DNA from: Diplosphaera chodatii
Lineage: Eukaryota; Chlorophyta; Trebouxiophyceae; Prasiolales; Stichococcaceae
DNA: 64,000 nt
Assembly: GCA_032358165.1 (NCBI GenBank)
Contig: JAALGY010000001.1
Coordinates: 62,001 to 126,000, forward strand
Direction of reading: 5' to 3'
Both the position numbers and the translations under genes were made by a program. Under the pieces are notes generated by a model that searched no databases, was not told the origin of the DNA, and saw nothing but the letters and a program-made list of their open reading frames with translations. Positions 1 through 10,754 of the stretch are shown in pieces (position 1 is the stretch's first letter; each line of letters opens with the position of its first letter).

Positions 1-23
1 ACACTGTTTGCTTACCTTCACAG

Positions 24-3000
24 GCATCTACTTCAATGCGTTTCTGGACAGGCTATTGAACGTCGACGAGCAGAACTACAGGTGCAGCACTGGCAGTGTC
101 AACTTCGAACATGCGTGCGCTTTCATGATGTGCCACGACGCCAGCTGAAAATATTTCTCTGTGCCACGCAGGTTCAATGCAGGTGTGCCCACACCGACCC
201 ACCCTGTTTGCCACAGCTCCATCTGCGCTGCATTCACATGAGCTCGCAAGGGCGTGCTCTGACGTGCCTGCTGTGCTTCGTCGCAGTGCTGTACTTCTAC
301 GTGACATGGCACAGCGACAAGGACACGGCGATGTGGTTCCGCAACAATGCCGGGCGCAACTGCGCCGACCCAGCTCGCTCGGACTACGCGGACAACTGCA
401 AGCTGCTCATAGACTTGTGCAAGGAGTTCCGCAACATCACCACGGTTGCAAACGCCACAGAAGCTGCCAGGGCCAACCAAGTGCTTTCTGCCGAGACTGG
501 CTTCCCGGTGTCTGCAACCTGCGAGTCCTTCACAGGCGAGCATGGGTCCTGCACATGGTGCCCGGTACACCAACCCTGTTGTGTGAACAAGGTTTGCAGC
601 AGGCCGCTTGCACAATGCGCTGCCCTAATTGCTCAACTGCGGCTGATGTGCAGCGGACTACAAACCCACCAAAACCGACTGCGACCGCCTGTGCAGCAAC
701 TCATACGAAAATCAGGAGTGGTGAGGCTGAACTTGAGGATATCAAAGATTCGAAGAACGTCATACCTTGAAAATGCTGTGCATGCCAAGTGGCCAAGCAA
801 GCCGGAATTGACATGATTTCCTGTTATTCTGCAGCTGCGACGGTGACATTTGGTCCATTGTAGAAGGCCACCATATGTCTGACGGCATGTCAAGGACAGT
901 GTGCAGATGATGTGTGTGATGCTGACAGTGTTTGCTTCTGTGGACAACAGGCATCTTCATCCCAGATTTTCAAATTGCAAATGTGTATGAGGCGTCCCAG
1001 GACTACACTCACCACTTCAAGTGCGACTCTTCCTGACTCCAGAACACTTGACACTGAGCGGTTGGAGCGTGCAAGGTGGTGTGTGGTGCGATGTGAACGA
1101 GCAACGTCGTGCGGGCCTCTAGCATTGTCTCATGTCTGTTCGCAGGATCACGCCGCAGTACGACCCAAAGAAGCAGTCCTTTGGCGCCTGGATGTGGACC
1201 AGTCAGGTGCCCTAAAGCCTAAACCCTAAAACAGCCTGCGACCTTCCGTTTGCAAGCCTCTGCCCGGGGGACAGCAGCTACGCCCTTAAGGGGTGTAACC
1301 CCTTCCCCGGAGCACGTGGAGAAGCGTGGCAGCCTGCACGCTGCTCTGCATTCACATTGTGCCACAGGGACAAACACGACATCTGTGTGAACACCTGTTG
1401 CAGGTGCATGCGGAGTTTTACACACCTATGGACTTCAAGAAGTTCCCGTGGGACAAGCAGCAGCTGCTCATTGAGATCAGATACGTCCACAACAAAGGTG
1501 CGGCGCCACAACAGCTTGCAGCAAGCTCGCTGCTCAGCTGGAGGTGTCCAGTCAACCAGCAACAATTTAATTCAACGCACTGCGCGGCAAAGGCAGCCCA
1601 ACTTCAGCCTGTGCTGTGCAGACGACCTGAACACGACGAGCGTGCTGCTGCCGTCGGCGGCCGGGGTGCTGAACCTGCGCCCGGAGTCCAAGGGCGACGA
1701 CTCCTCGGGCTGGCACGTGGACAGCGTGGAGCTGGAGCCCTACGCCGTCGCCGACCCCGCCCGGCAGCTGCGGGTACGTATCAGCTGACGCACCGATTGT
1801 TAGAAATCACTCCAGTAACCAACGCATACGCTGCCATCTGGCCAGCATCTGTAGCACAAAAGTCACTCCTCAGCATGCAGCTCATGGAAGCAGCTGCTTG
1901 CGTGCATGAGATCAAGCGAGCACAGATGGCAGATCAACACCAAACCCAGTTGAATATGCCTGACAGGATTCTAAACAGTCGTTGCCGGATTGCAGGGCAA
2001 GCTGTCGCCGCCCAACCCACACGACCCGGTGCCCCTGTTCGCTGTGCGCACCGACGCGATTGGCCGCCGCGTGGTGGCGGGCATTCAGCCCGTGTTCAAC
2101 GACCGCCTGAACCCGGGCAACAACCTGCTGGTCCGCATCCAAGTGTCGCGCTACTGGCGCTACTACGTGGTGCGCCGCGGCTCCTGGCTGCCTCACCACT
2201 CCTGCTTGTATTGGAGGCGCCAGAGGCCAGCCCGCGGCCTCCCGCTGCGTGCTGTGCAACGGAATGCCCTGCAACACAATTCGTTTTCACGGTACATGAG
2301 ATGTTCCTGCACTGCGCAGTCGTGCAGATACGTAAGTGCTGCGGGCATACAGCTGGTTGGTGGGGTCTGGCACAAATGTGCGTTGCCCTCTGCTGCAGGT
2401 GAACACCCTGGTGCCCATCATTCTGACAGGCGTCCTGGGCTTCACGGTGTTCCTCATCCCCAGCGACGACATCGAAAAGCGCCTGAGTGCGCTGCCTAGT
2501 GCTCTTGGATGGCACTCAGCATCCATGGCCTCTCTGGTGTTGCAGCCTTGGCTAGTGGCCATTTCACTAGCCGAGGAGTGCCTAGAGACCATGGATTAAT
2601 GAAATGCTCCTGCGCCTGACCACCTGCTTCCTGCCCCCGCAGCGCTGCTGGTGACACTGTTTCTGGCGCTGACGGCTGTGCAGTTCGTCATCTCGGCAGG
2701 TGCACACTGCCTCTGGCGCTGACACCAGCGCTTTTCCATTGTCCCTGACTCCTGAAGTGACTCTTGAAGTGATTCCACGCGAACTCGAGCATTTTTGGAT
2801 GCGCGACGCCAGATAGTGCGACAGAATCGTAGTCGCAACTCCTGCTGCCACTCCGCAGAGCTGCCGAACAGCAGCTACATCCTCAAGTCGCAGGCGCTGG
2901 TGCTGGTTGGCTACGCCTTCCTCCTGGGTGTCCTCCCTGTGCCTGTGCATGGTTGCCTGCACCCTGTTGCCTCCCGCCCTTGAACGTTGGTTTCGGGCAG

Positions 3001-4380
3001 AAAGTGCCAGGGCTGCTGACAGCCTTCACCTCTCCTAACTCGTGTGCATTGCTGCGTTTGCAGCAATCGCGCTGGAGGCGTGGCTGGTCAGCCACATCAG
3101 CACGCTGCACGAGCGCACCACCAAGCTGCAGGTGCCCCCTAGTGTCGTAGTGTCACGGCGTCTCAAGCCTTGTTGCCAGCTTGACCACAGGCGGATTTGC
3201 ATTCGTGTGTGAGGTCTTGTTCTGGCTGCCATCTGGCCCTGGGCAATGTATTTTGGCCATTTCCGGGAGGATAGATGTATCGTGGACAGCCAGGGGTGGT
3301 GCGCAGCAGGATGTGGTGGCAGAACATGAAGATGACATGCAGTTATGCAGTGCATCTACTCAGCAGTCATGTGCCGACACAACAGAGGCAGACGTCGGCC
3401 TACCGGAAGCACTGGAAGCGGCAGGCGGCGGCGGCAGTGGCGGTCGCCAAGGCCGACCTGCTCCCGCAGACGCTGCAGCAGCGCAAGTCGCCACTGGGGC
3501 CGCCGCTGGGCCTGCAGCACGTCGTGGCTCGCGCCAGCAACGGCAAGAGCGGCCACGGCAGCGGGGACCTGGACGCTGAGGATCTAGAGTCCCCGCGTGT
3601 CCCCAGCCAGCTGGTGTGCTGTCCGCACAGGAGCATGTTCAAGATGTCAAGCACCATAAGATGCGATGCTGCTGTCGCACCCAATGCTGTTGGCCTACTA
3701 CAGCAGGCCATGCCGCACACTTGTTCTGCTCATATCTTTACCCACACAACCTGCCCGCTTGTTGCAACGACAAAGTGCCACACCCTGTTGCAGGGCTCAC
3801 GCTCAGCATCGGCGCCGCTGCCGCCGCAGAACGGCGCCGCAGCCGGCGGCAGCAGCGACGGCAGCGGTGGCGGCGACAGCAACAGCGAGGCCGGCAGCGG
3901 CGGCAGCAGGCATGTGGCCAGGGCCCGGCGGTCTGCGAGGCGGCACCCCCGCCCCTACTCCCGCATCAAGTTCGTGCTGCGGCCTGCGAGGGACGACCCC
4001 AACTATGCAGAGTGGTGCGCACCGGCTATGCAGTCATCTTGCTATGGCCCTGTTGCATAGCTCAAATCTACACGCATTGCAGCCTGGCAGCATTTGTGTG
4101 GGATGCTTCCTGGCGTCAGTGGAGCCACCCACAGCTGCTCAGATGGTGCCGCCTGTACATCTGCTGGCCGTCATGCCCTGCAGCGCCCACTTGTGCACGG
4201 CAGACTGCACCTAGTCGCTGCAGGTGTCCCAGTTTCAAACGTGGAAGCTGATAGTGCGGATGCGCGTCCACTGAAAGTGATTGACTTCGCCGCAGGCTGG
4301 CGCAGACTGTCGACCACTGGGCGTGTATCTTCCTGCTGATAGCCTACGTGATCACCACCGTCGTGCTGCTGGTGGTATGA
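24..4380 (+). CDS. Pentameric ligand-gated ion channel (Cys-loop superfamily), 5' partial
   Basis: Seventeen exons keep phase: 24-81, 172-182, 287-580, 654-720, 835-866, 951-1020, 1146-1206, 1404-1497, 1622-1773, 1996-2169, 2399-2486, 2643-2699, 2859-2927, 3064-3131, 3392-3613, 3794-4014, 4296-4380, giving about 607 residues in view. The start and signal peptide lie upstream of the window. Family marks, in order: the strand with VDEQNYRF; FIPDFQIANVYEA; the loop MDFKKFPWDKQQL, with no flanking cysteines as in prokaryotic members; VSRYWRYYVV before TM1; TM1 (2399-2470); TM2 RLSTLLVTLFLALTAVQFV; then LPNSSY and TM3; TM4 ending at the stop. The ligand-binding domain carries an insertion with 11 cysteines after YVTWHSDKD (about 310-860). 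The TM3-TM4 loop is long and Ser/Gly/Ala-rich. It should be a plasma- or endomembrane channel; ligand and ion selectivity cannot be read here. The 835-866 exon ends at a GC donor. Confidence 0.85.
172..182 (+). other. 11-nt microexon of the ion channel gene
   Basis: The 11 bases GTTCAATGCAG lie between an acceptor (ccacgcag) and a donor (gtgtgc). Inserting them restores the frame between exons 24-81 and 287-580 and gives NYR-FNA-VLYFYVTW, the hydrophobic beta-strand pattern expected after VDE in this family. Skipping it would shift the frame. Confidence 0.7.
1210..1230 (+). repeat. Telomere-type heptamers inside an intron
   Basis: Three tandem heptamers (CCCTAAA, GCCTAAA, CCCTAAA) begin three bases after the GT donor at 1207 in the ion channel gene. 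The plant/green-algal telomere unit is TTTAGGG. Confidence 0.75.
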
Positions 4381-4589
4381 CGGGAGGATGATGCAAAAGG
4401 TTTTGGAAGTCTGCATATCAGTTGTGGCAGCACTGAAGCATCTTGCATGAATTGGCCTGAGCCCTGGTTTGCTCTGTTTTGCCGGGCTGATGTCAGCCTG
4501 GATGTACATGTCAAGACGCACTGGGTTGCAGAACTTGAAGGCACACAGCACTGCTTGTGTATGTCACGCTTGGTTCATACACTGAAGAC

Positions 4590-4594
4590 TTACA
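4590..4594 (-). terminator. TGTAA poly(A) signal, DnaJ gene
   Basis: TTACA on the plus strand reads TGTAA for the DnaJ transcript, about 235 bases past its stop. Confidence 0.45.
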
Positions 4595-4633
4595 GGACGT
4601 TTGCTAGTGTAGTGACAATCAGCATTGCGCACG

Positions 4634-4638
4634 TGTAA
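4634..4638 (+). terminator. TGTAA poly(A) signal, channel gene
   Basis: TGTAA, the usual chlorophyte polyadenylation signal, about 255 bases after the channel stop codon. Confidence 0.5.
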
Positions 4639-4827
4639 GCCCTGGAACGCTGTTGATGCTGCACATGTGCACATCACATGAACTCTGCCACAATTGGAAC
4701 CTTCGCGCCTAATCTGGCGCTACACGTCCCGAGCGCTGCTAGCGAAACACCTTAGGTGTGTAAAGCTGGCGCCTCAGGCCTGTGACCAGGCCGCCTGCAG
4801 CCCTGCGCCTAGCTTCCCGCCGGCCCA

Positions 4828-7800
4828 TCAGCCCGCCTTGGCCCGCTGCTCGTCGCCGGCCGCCGCAAACTCCTCCAGCAGCTCGCGCTGCCGCTGCGTC
4901 AGGTTGCGCGGCGTGGCCACCCTGCAGCGCATGTCGGTGTTTGATGAGCTGGGTGGCGGCCCCACTGCATGACTGCCAGACGTTCGAGGTCTTCACGCTG
5001 TCAACGCCCCGGGTGTAGGGTCTCGAGATGCATGGTGCTGCAGGGGGCCCCTTGGTGCGGCCAGCAGCTTCAACACCAACCGCAGTGCAGCTCAGCGCTG
5101 CAGCACCACAGCGCCGGGTGCATGCTTGCGTCGCGCCTGATGACGATGAACTGGTCGCCGCGCTGGTAGCCGCCCAGGCGCGGGAACCCTAAGCCCCGCA
5201 GCCGCAGCCGGTCACCCGTCTGCGTGCCCTCCCGCACCCGCACCCGCTTGTCCCCCTCCAGCGTGGGCACCCTGCAGCACATTGGACACGACTCATGCAA
5301 TTCCCACACAGCGCTCAGCTGCCTATGCAGTGCGCCGCATCTGTTGCCCAGTGCAGGAGGGCACTCTCTAATCTGAGTGGCCACCTCAGCAGCGTGAAGC
5401 ATGCCCACAACACAGGCGTTTGCATAAATTGCACACTCCTCAATGGCTGCCTCACAGCAAGACGTGTGATCCCCAGTGTCATGCGGCGCTAGGCACGGTC
5501 TCACACTCCTCAGTGGCTGCCTCACAGCAAGTCGAGTAACCCCAGTGTCACGCGGCGCTAGGCACGGTCTCCATGGCCCAACTGCAGCAGCACCCACACT
5601 TGGCAGGAAGCTGACAAGGCATCTGAAGAAGGCCGCTCACGTGATCTCGGTGCCCAGGGCGGCGTCGACCATGTCCAGGTGGTGGGGCAGCACCACGTCG
5701 TTGCCGGCGCGCTCGAACAGCGGGTGCGGCTGCACCAGCACCTCCACGAAGAGCTCCGCGCCGGGGTGCTCCTTCGACGCGGGCGCCACCTCGCCCGCCG
5801 ACAGCGTCATCCCGCTGTCGATGCCTGCGAGCAGGTGGTGTGCAAGACGTCGCTGGCAGGTCCTCGGTGCGCCATGACTGCAGGCACAGCTGCTTCAGCC
5901 CGCAAAAGCCATCGTCACATGCGTGCGGGACCTCGGCCGCAACCTGCTCATAACCCCTGCATTCCGCAACGTTTGCAGCACGCCTCAGGTGTAGTCCACG
6001 AATACATGCCACGGTAAACCCTGCGCACCTGCGGGGATCTCGATGTCCACGTTCTTGGGCTCGGGCACGCCCTGCGCGACGCGGATGCTGCGCTTGGCGC
6101 CGCGCGCCGCCTCCTCGAAGCTGACCACCACCTGCGCCCGGATGTTGCTGCGCCGCCGCCGCTGCACCGCATCGATGCAAGCAGGGTCACAGTGCTGCAA
6201 AGCGCTGTTAGTGCAGTTTGTTGACGGTCAGCTCGACCGTATGCCTGTGGTCCTCTGAACCCCTGAAATTGCCAGCTGCACAACATTGCTACAGCAAGTT
6301 GCACAGGGCCATGCTCGCAGGCATCCAGCAATTTGCCGCCCCTGGCATGCACGTCTAGCTCTGCCACAAGCGAGTTCCGCAGCGAGCAGCTCCGCTTGAA
6401 GCCCAGAGGGCCCTGACCCTGACTGGCGGTGCCTCGGCCGCTGCCGCAGGACTGCTCCATGTTGCCCTCCGTGCCAGTACCCCAGACCCCAGACCCTAGG
6501 ATGAGCTCACCGCGCCCCGGCCCCGGCCGCCGCCTGCGCCGCCCCCGAAGAACTGCTCCATGATGTCCTCCATGTCGATCTCCTGCGAGTTGCCGCTGTT
6601 GAACTCCCTGCAGGTACATGACACTGCTTTTGTGGGATCATCACTTCCATGTTGCCCATGCTGTCAAGCAAGATGGATCAAGTGGAGATGGCTCGATCAG
6701 TGCTTCTGATCCAATCTGTGTCAAGTATTAAATGTACCAGCGGATGTTGTCGCCGCCGCCCGGGCCGCCGAAGCCGAAGCCCGCGAAGGGGTTGCCGGCG
6801 CCGCCGAAGCCGCCGCCGCCGCCCTCGCCCCGCTCCATGCGCTCAAAGTTCTCGCGGCCCACATGGTCATACATCTCGCGCTTCTCCTTGTCGCTCAGCG
6901 TTTCATACGCCCGCTGCGCCTCGTGGTACTTCGCCTCGGCCCCAGGCTCCTGTGAGCAGACGAAGCTGATCGCACTAGCGGATTAAGGGAGTGCGCTGCT
7001 CTCAGACATGAAACCCAGCTGCACCTGCGGTGCGATGTACACCCTGGGCATGCAGCTTCGCACAGGTGCAGATAGGTGCCGAGTGCACTTCGTGCCCCAC
7101 ACACAGCATCAGGCTGCAGATGACTCGAGCTCTGATGCTGTGACTCTGGAGACTGAGGCAGCGCCTGGCACATTCCAACTCCTCACGTCACACACGAAGG
7201 GCAGAGCGCTGTACGATCGCAACCAAGCAGTGAGACCTCACACCTTGTTGGTGTCGGGGTGGTACCGCTTGGCCTTCTGGTAGTAGGCCTTCTTGATGTC
7301 GGCGTCCGATGCGCCCCGCTCCACACCCAGCACCCTGTAGTAGTCGTCCGCCAGCCGCGCTGCAGCACGCGATGGTGGCTGGTCAGCAGCTCAGCAGCCC
7401 GGGAATGCAGACGGTTCACCATGCAGAGCAGCGGGTGCTGTTGCTGCCAACATAATTGGTCTTGCTGGCACTGAGTATCACTAAATGGCATGCCGAGGGC
7501 TGGAATGCAGATGCTGTGGTAACCTCGCAGCATGGAGTGGGGTACAGCATGCTGAACAGCTGCGGCATCAGACTGCACATGCAGCAGCACAGCGCATGGC
7601 AACACCATCCGGGTGGGGCGGCACCTGAGGAGGTGTGTATGCCGAGGCGGCCGGCGGCCAGCTGCGACGCGCAGAACCCTAAGCGCTGCGGCCCACAGGC
7701 CGAGGGGCCGTCATGGCCTGACGGCTGCCGCAGGGCCCCGCTGGCATCCGCCGCAGCTGTCCATGAGTGGAGGCCCGCCGCTGCAGACATCGCCGCCGGC

Positions 7801-8078
7801 AGTGCGCCCTGGCTGCTGCTGCCGCTGGAGACGGCCTCGCCGGCACCACTCCTGCGCATATAGCAATGCACACCACTCGCATCGCTACTTCATCTCCGAT
7901 ACACGCATCATGCATGTGTTACTGCTTCGCATACTTGGCACAAATGGCAACAACGCACGCCTGCAAACATCGAGCGAGGGGCTGTTGTCAGCGTTTCGGA
8001 GGCTCTTGCAGCGCACCTCAGCGCGGTGCAGGAGCGCAAAATGCCGGCGAGGCCCCGCCCTGCCAGCCGGTGCGCCAT
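4828..8078 (-). CDS. Mitochondrial-type DnaJ (Hsp40) without zinc finger
   Basis: Co-chaperone that would stimulate an organellar Hsp70. Nine exons keep phase (8017-8078, 7625-7851, 7244-7359, 6738-6949, 6511-6607, 6029-6161, 5641-5824, 5137-5271, 4828-4921), giving 419 residues. The N-terminus [16 protein letters not shown] is Arg-rich and without acids, like a mitochondrial presequence. The J domain starts near residue 98 ([16 protein letters not shown]) and has HPD at 130-132. A Gly/Phe-rich linker follows ([20 protein letters not shown]). The C-terminal substrate domains have [32 protein letters not shown] and [18 protein letters not shown]. The CxxCxGxG zinc finger that class A mitochondrial DnaJs carry between FEEAARG and DIEIPAG is absent: only about 17 residues separate them. 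The last intron starts with GC. It is head-to-head with the gene at 8903. Confidence 0.88.
5432..5570. repeat. 70-bp tandem duplication in a DnaJ intron
   Basis: Two imperfect copies (5432-5501 and 5502-5570), each starting CACACTCCTCA and ending GGCACGGTCT, lie wholly within the intron between coding exons 5641-5824 and 5137-5271. Confidence 0.85.
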
Positions 8079-8902
8079 GCCGCTCGGCCAAAAGTTGCAC
8101 AAACCGCTCTGTTCCTCTTCCCACAATACTGTTGCGATGACGCAACTGTACTGAGTCTACCGATAAACTGCTACCTTCTGCTGCCGATTGCGCGCCTCAG
8201 CTGCTGGCTGCTAGCTGCCGACTGTTCCGACATGCACAGGTCAGGCCGACCTCAGGCAGATCGTTCGGAAAGCGGCGTGTCCGATACGAATGTAGAATTT
8301 GAGGCTGCTGGTAATCAGACGCCGCGTTGCATTGCGAGAATGTCCAGGAATCACAGGGATGCCGGAATGCACGGATGTCCACTGAAGTTTGGGAAGCAGT
8401 TCAAAGCGAGGTTTCTCCAGGGCACCCTCCCTGCGCCGCTGATGCTATCATACACTGCTGTCTGTATGTGAGAGTCCGCAGTCCGGCGGTGTGCATTAAG
8501 CTTTCGTTGGCAGCGAGCGGCGGGCATGACCTAGGGCTTACAGCCGTAAGGAACACGTCAACAAGCGTTGGCAGCGTACCGAACAGTGGCATCATGCATG
8601 ATGCAGGCATGCGACCAGTCCGCGGTTGCACCCACTTGTATAACAGCAGTAATCTGGTGCGATCCTGCACTGTTGCTCGTGGCGGCTGTATAGCGAGTGG
8701 GCACATTTGTCATACACTCCACGATACTTCTCGGCCAGCGCATTGTTACCGCTTGCAGTCCCACACTTCGTCTAGCACGGAGCTGCGTATGCAGTCGCTC
8801 GCAAGCACGTGATTGGTGCGTCCGCGATCCACTGCGGGCATTGGAAACATGCACTAATAGGGCCGGCATGGCCGGCTGAGGAGGGCGCAGCGCAGCACGC
8901 CC
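8079..8902. promoter_or_regulatory. Divergent upstream region, DnaJ / 8903 gene
   Basis: About 820 bases without a recognisable exon between two diverging genes; it should contain both promoters and 5' UTRs. No TATA box or known box could be assigned. Confidence 0.5.
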
Positions 8903-10754
8903 ATGTATGACATGGCGCTGCTGCTGACGTTTGCCGACACCCGGGTGGAGTCCGCCTACCGGCACCACTTCTCCGCTGCGCAGCTCTCTCTCGATGTTGT
9001 GTTCAACGCCGTGCTGTCGGCCGTGACGCTCAGCAGCACCGTCAAGTTCTGGCGGGAATGCACGCCCCTAGAGAAGGTGCGCCTGCATACTCAAGTCGTT
9101 TTGCACTGGAGGTTCTCACATATGGCCCTGCAGCTTCTGTCAGGGTCTTTGTACTTCCCACACTGATTATCACATCTGGCGGCATGGCGGCCAGCACCTG
9201 GCACCGAGGAGGAATGTGCAGCCATGGTCTGCGGCAATCCTGTGAATGCTGGCCTGGCCGCAATCCAGGTGCTGATGCCGTGCATGGTGGCGGTCAGCTG
9301 CGTGGTGCCGCTGGCGATCTGGCTGCGGCGGGATGCCTTTCTGCGCCACCGCGAGGCGCTCCTCGCCTTCAAGGTGGGCGCCAGCAGGCCCCTTTACCGG
9401 CGGTGCCTGGCGACGGTGCTGATTGAAGTCAGCAGGCTCACGCTGCGCTTCGTTCGTGCAGTGGGTGATGGTCTGCTGCAGCCAGGCGCCTAGCATGTCA
9501 ACAGCTTCTGAGGATGGCATTCATGCCGCACAGTATGACCTGAGGTGACCCTGTACATGGCGATCTGCAGCACCTTGGGGAGGCGGTGGTGATCGCGCAC
9601 GTGATGCCGCGCAAGGTGCACCTGTCGCCGCGCGACTACACCACCTTCCTCATACAGTGGTGCGCTGTCTGAACCTGGTGCTAGATTTGACCTGCCTACG
9701 GTCAGTTGCGAAGCAGTGATACACCGACAAGGACACATTCGGATGCGGCTGTACCATTTGTGGCAGCTCGCATGCACGGTATGCTGGCCAACACCACGTC
9801 GTGGAGTGCGCTGCAGGCTGCTGTTTGCGCCGCAAGTGGTGTGGCCAGTCCTGGGCATCGGCTTCCGCTTCCTGCTGCCCGCGTTCCTGCCGCTGCAGGC
9901 GATCTACACCGCCCTCATCATCGCGTGCAACGGCCAGCTGTACGACGCACTGCAGGTCGGCAGCCTGTGTCATGTCAAGCATGGATTCAACAGGTGTATG
10001 CTGCGGGCATCGTGTGGCGTGACTGCATTGCGCAGAGTTGCACGATACCGCGTGCCTGCAGACGGTTCCGCGCCTCAACATGCTAAAGGCTGGCTACAAT
10101 TCAGGCACTGCTTGAGTGGGACTGACGACTGCACAGTTGAGAAGAGCGCACATGCAATGTGCAGAGTGCGTACCCGGAGTACATGCAGCACTTCCTGGGG
10201 TGGCCGGGCGCCAAGGCGGCGCTGGGGCTGGGCGCCCTCAGCGACCGGGCCGCCACGCTGGCGGTGTGGGCCACGCTGCAGTTCGAGCTGGCCTTCGCGC
10301 TGCCGCTGTACGCGGTGAGGCTCCCGCTGGCTGGTGTGGTCGCAGGCTCTGCCGTGCTGGCGGTGTGGCGTGCTGCGCACTGGTCTCGTGCAGCACTGCT
10401 GCCTGCAGCGGCATCGGAGCGGCACGCCCATGCAAGCAGGCTGTCGTTGAGCGTGCGATGGATCCGCTTTACCCCCACCCTACGCGTCTTGCTGTAGCTC
10501 GGTGAATCAGTCTCCACAGCCTGGTCGCCCGCACGAGCCTGCAGTGGTGGTCCCGTTTGCAGGTCTACAAGTGGGAGCTGCATGACCGGCAGCGCTTTGG
10601 CAAGACGCGGGCCGAGCGGCTGCCAAGGGAGCAGACGCGTGTGCGCTTCGGGCTGGCGCCCATGGCGCCCGCCTGGCGGCTGTGCCTCGTGGCGGCCTCC
10701 GCAGCAGCGCCATTTGTGGCCACGCTTGTGGCGGCTTGGCAGGATGTGCGGTGA
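8903..10754 (+). CDS. Multi-pass membrane protein, family not recognised
   Basis: Six exons keep phase (8903-9076, 9269-9373, 9571-9659, 9817-9955, 10165-10314, 10563-10754), 282 residues. The start is the ATG in CCCATGTATGACATGG. An in-frame TGA lies a few codons upstream. About five to six hydrophobic stretches are visible: SLDVVFNAVLSAVTL, VLMPCMVAVSCVVPLAIWL, a loop with HLSPRDYTTFLIQW, VLGIGFRFLLPAFLPLQ running into IYTALIIACN, LAVWATLQFELAFALPLY and LCLVAASAAAPFVATLVAAW. Basic loops such as WLRRDAFLRHREALL lie between them. I do not recognise the family. The mix of long hydrophobic helices and short loops fits an integral membrane protein, possibly a lineage-specific algal one. The last exon holds the polar stretch YKWELHDRQRFGKTRAERL. 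Confidence 0.72.

Larger units (their letters stand above)
4381..4827. other. Convergent 3' region, channel and DnaJ genes
   Basis: No coding signal seen. It holds the 3' UTRs of two converging genes. The likely poly(A) signals (4634-4638 on plus, 4590-4594 on minus) are placed so that the two transcripts would overlap by about 40 bases. Confidence 0.6.

Noticed and set aside
1326..2402. 358-residue open frame on the plus strand
   Set aside because: Runs through introns and exons of the ion channel gene in the wrong frame; no motif.
4221..4254. Possible extra channel exon (VSQFQTWKLIVRMR)
   Set aside because: Inserting it between 3794-4014 and 4296-4380 breaks the frame; exons join directly into TM4 without it.
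5174..5184. TTAGGGTT word in DnaJ coding sequence (also near 7675)
   Set aside because: Encodes conserved or in-frame residues (LGF, LGF); codon coincidence, not a telomere insert.
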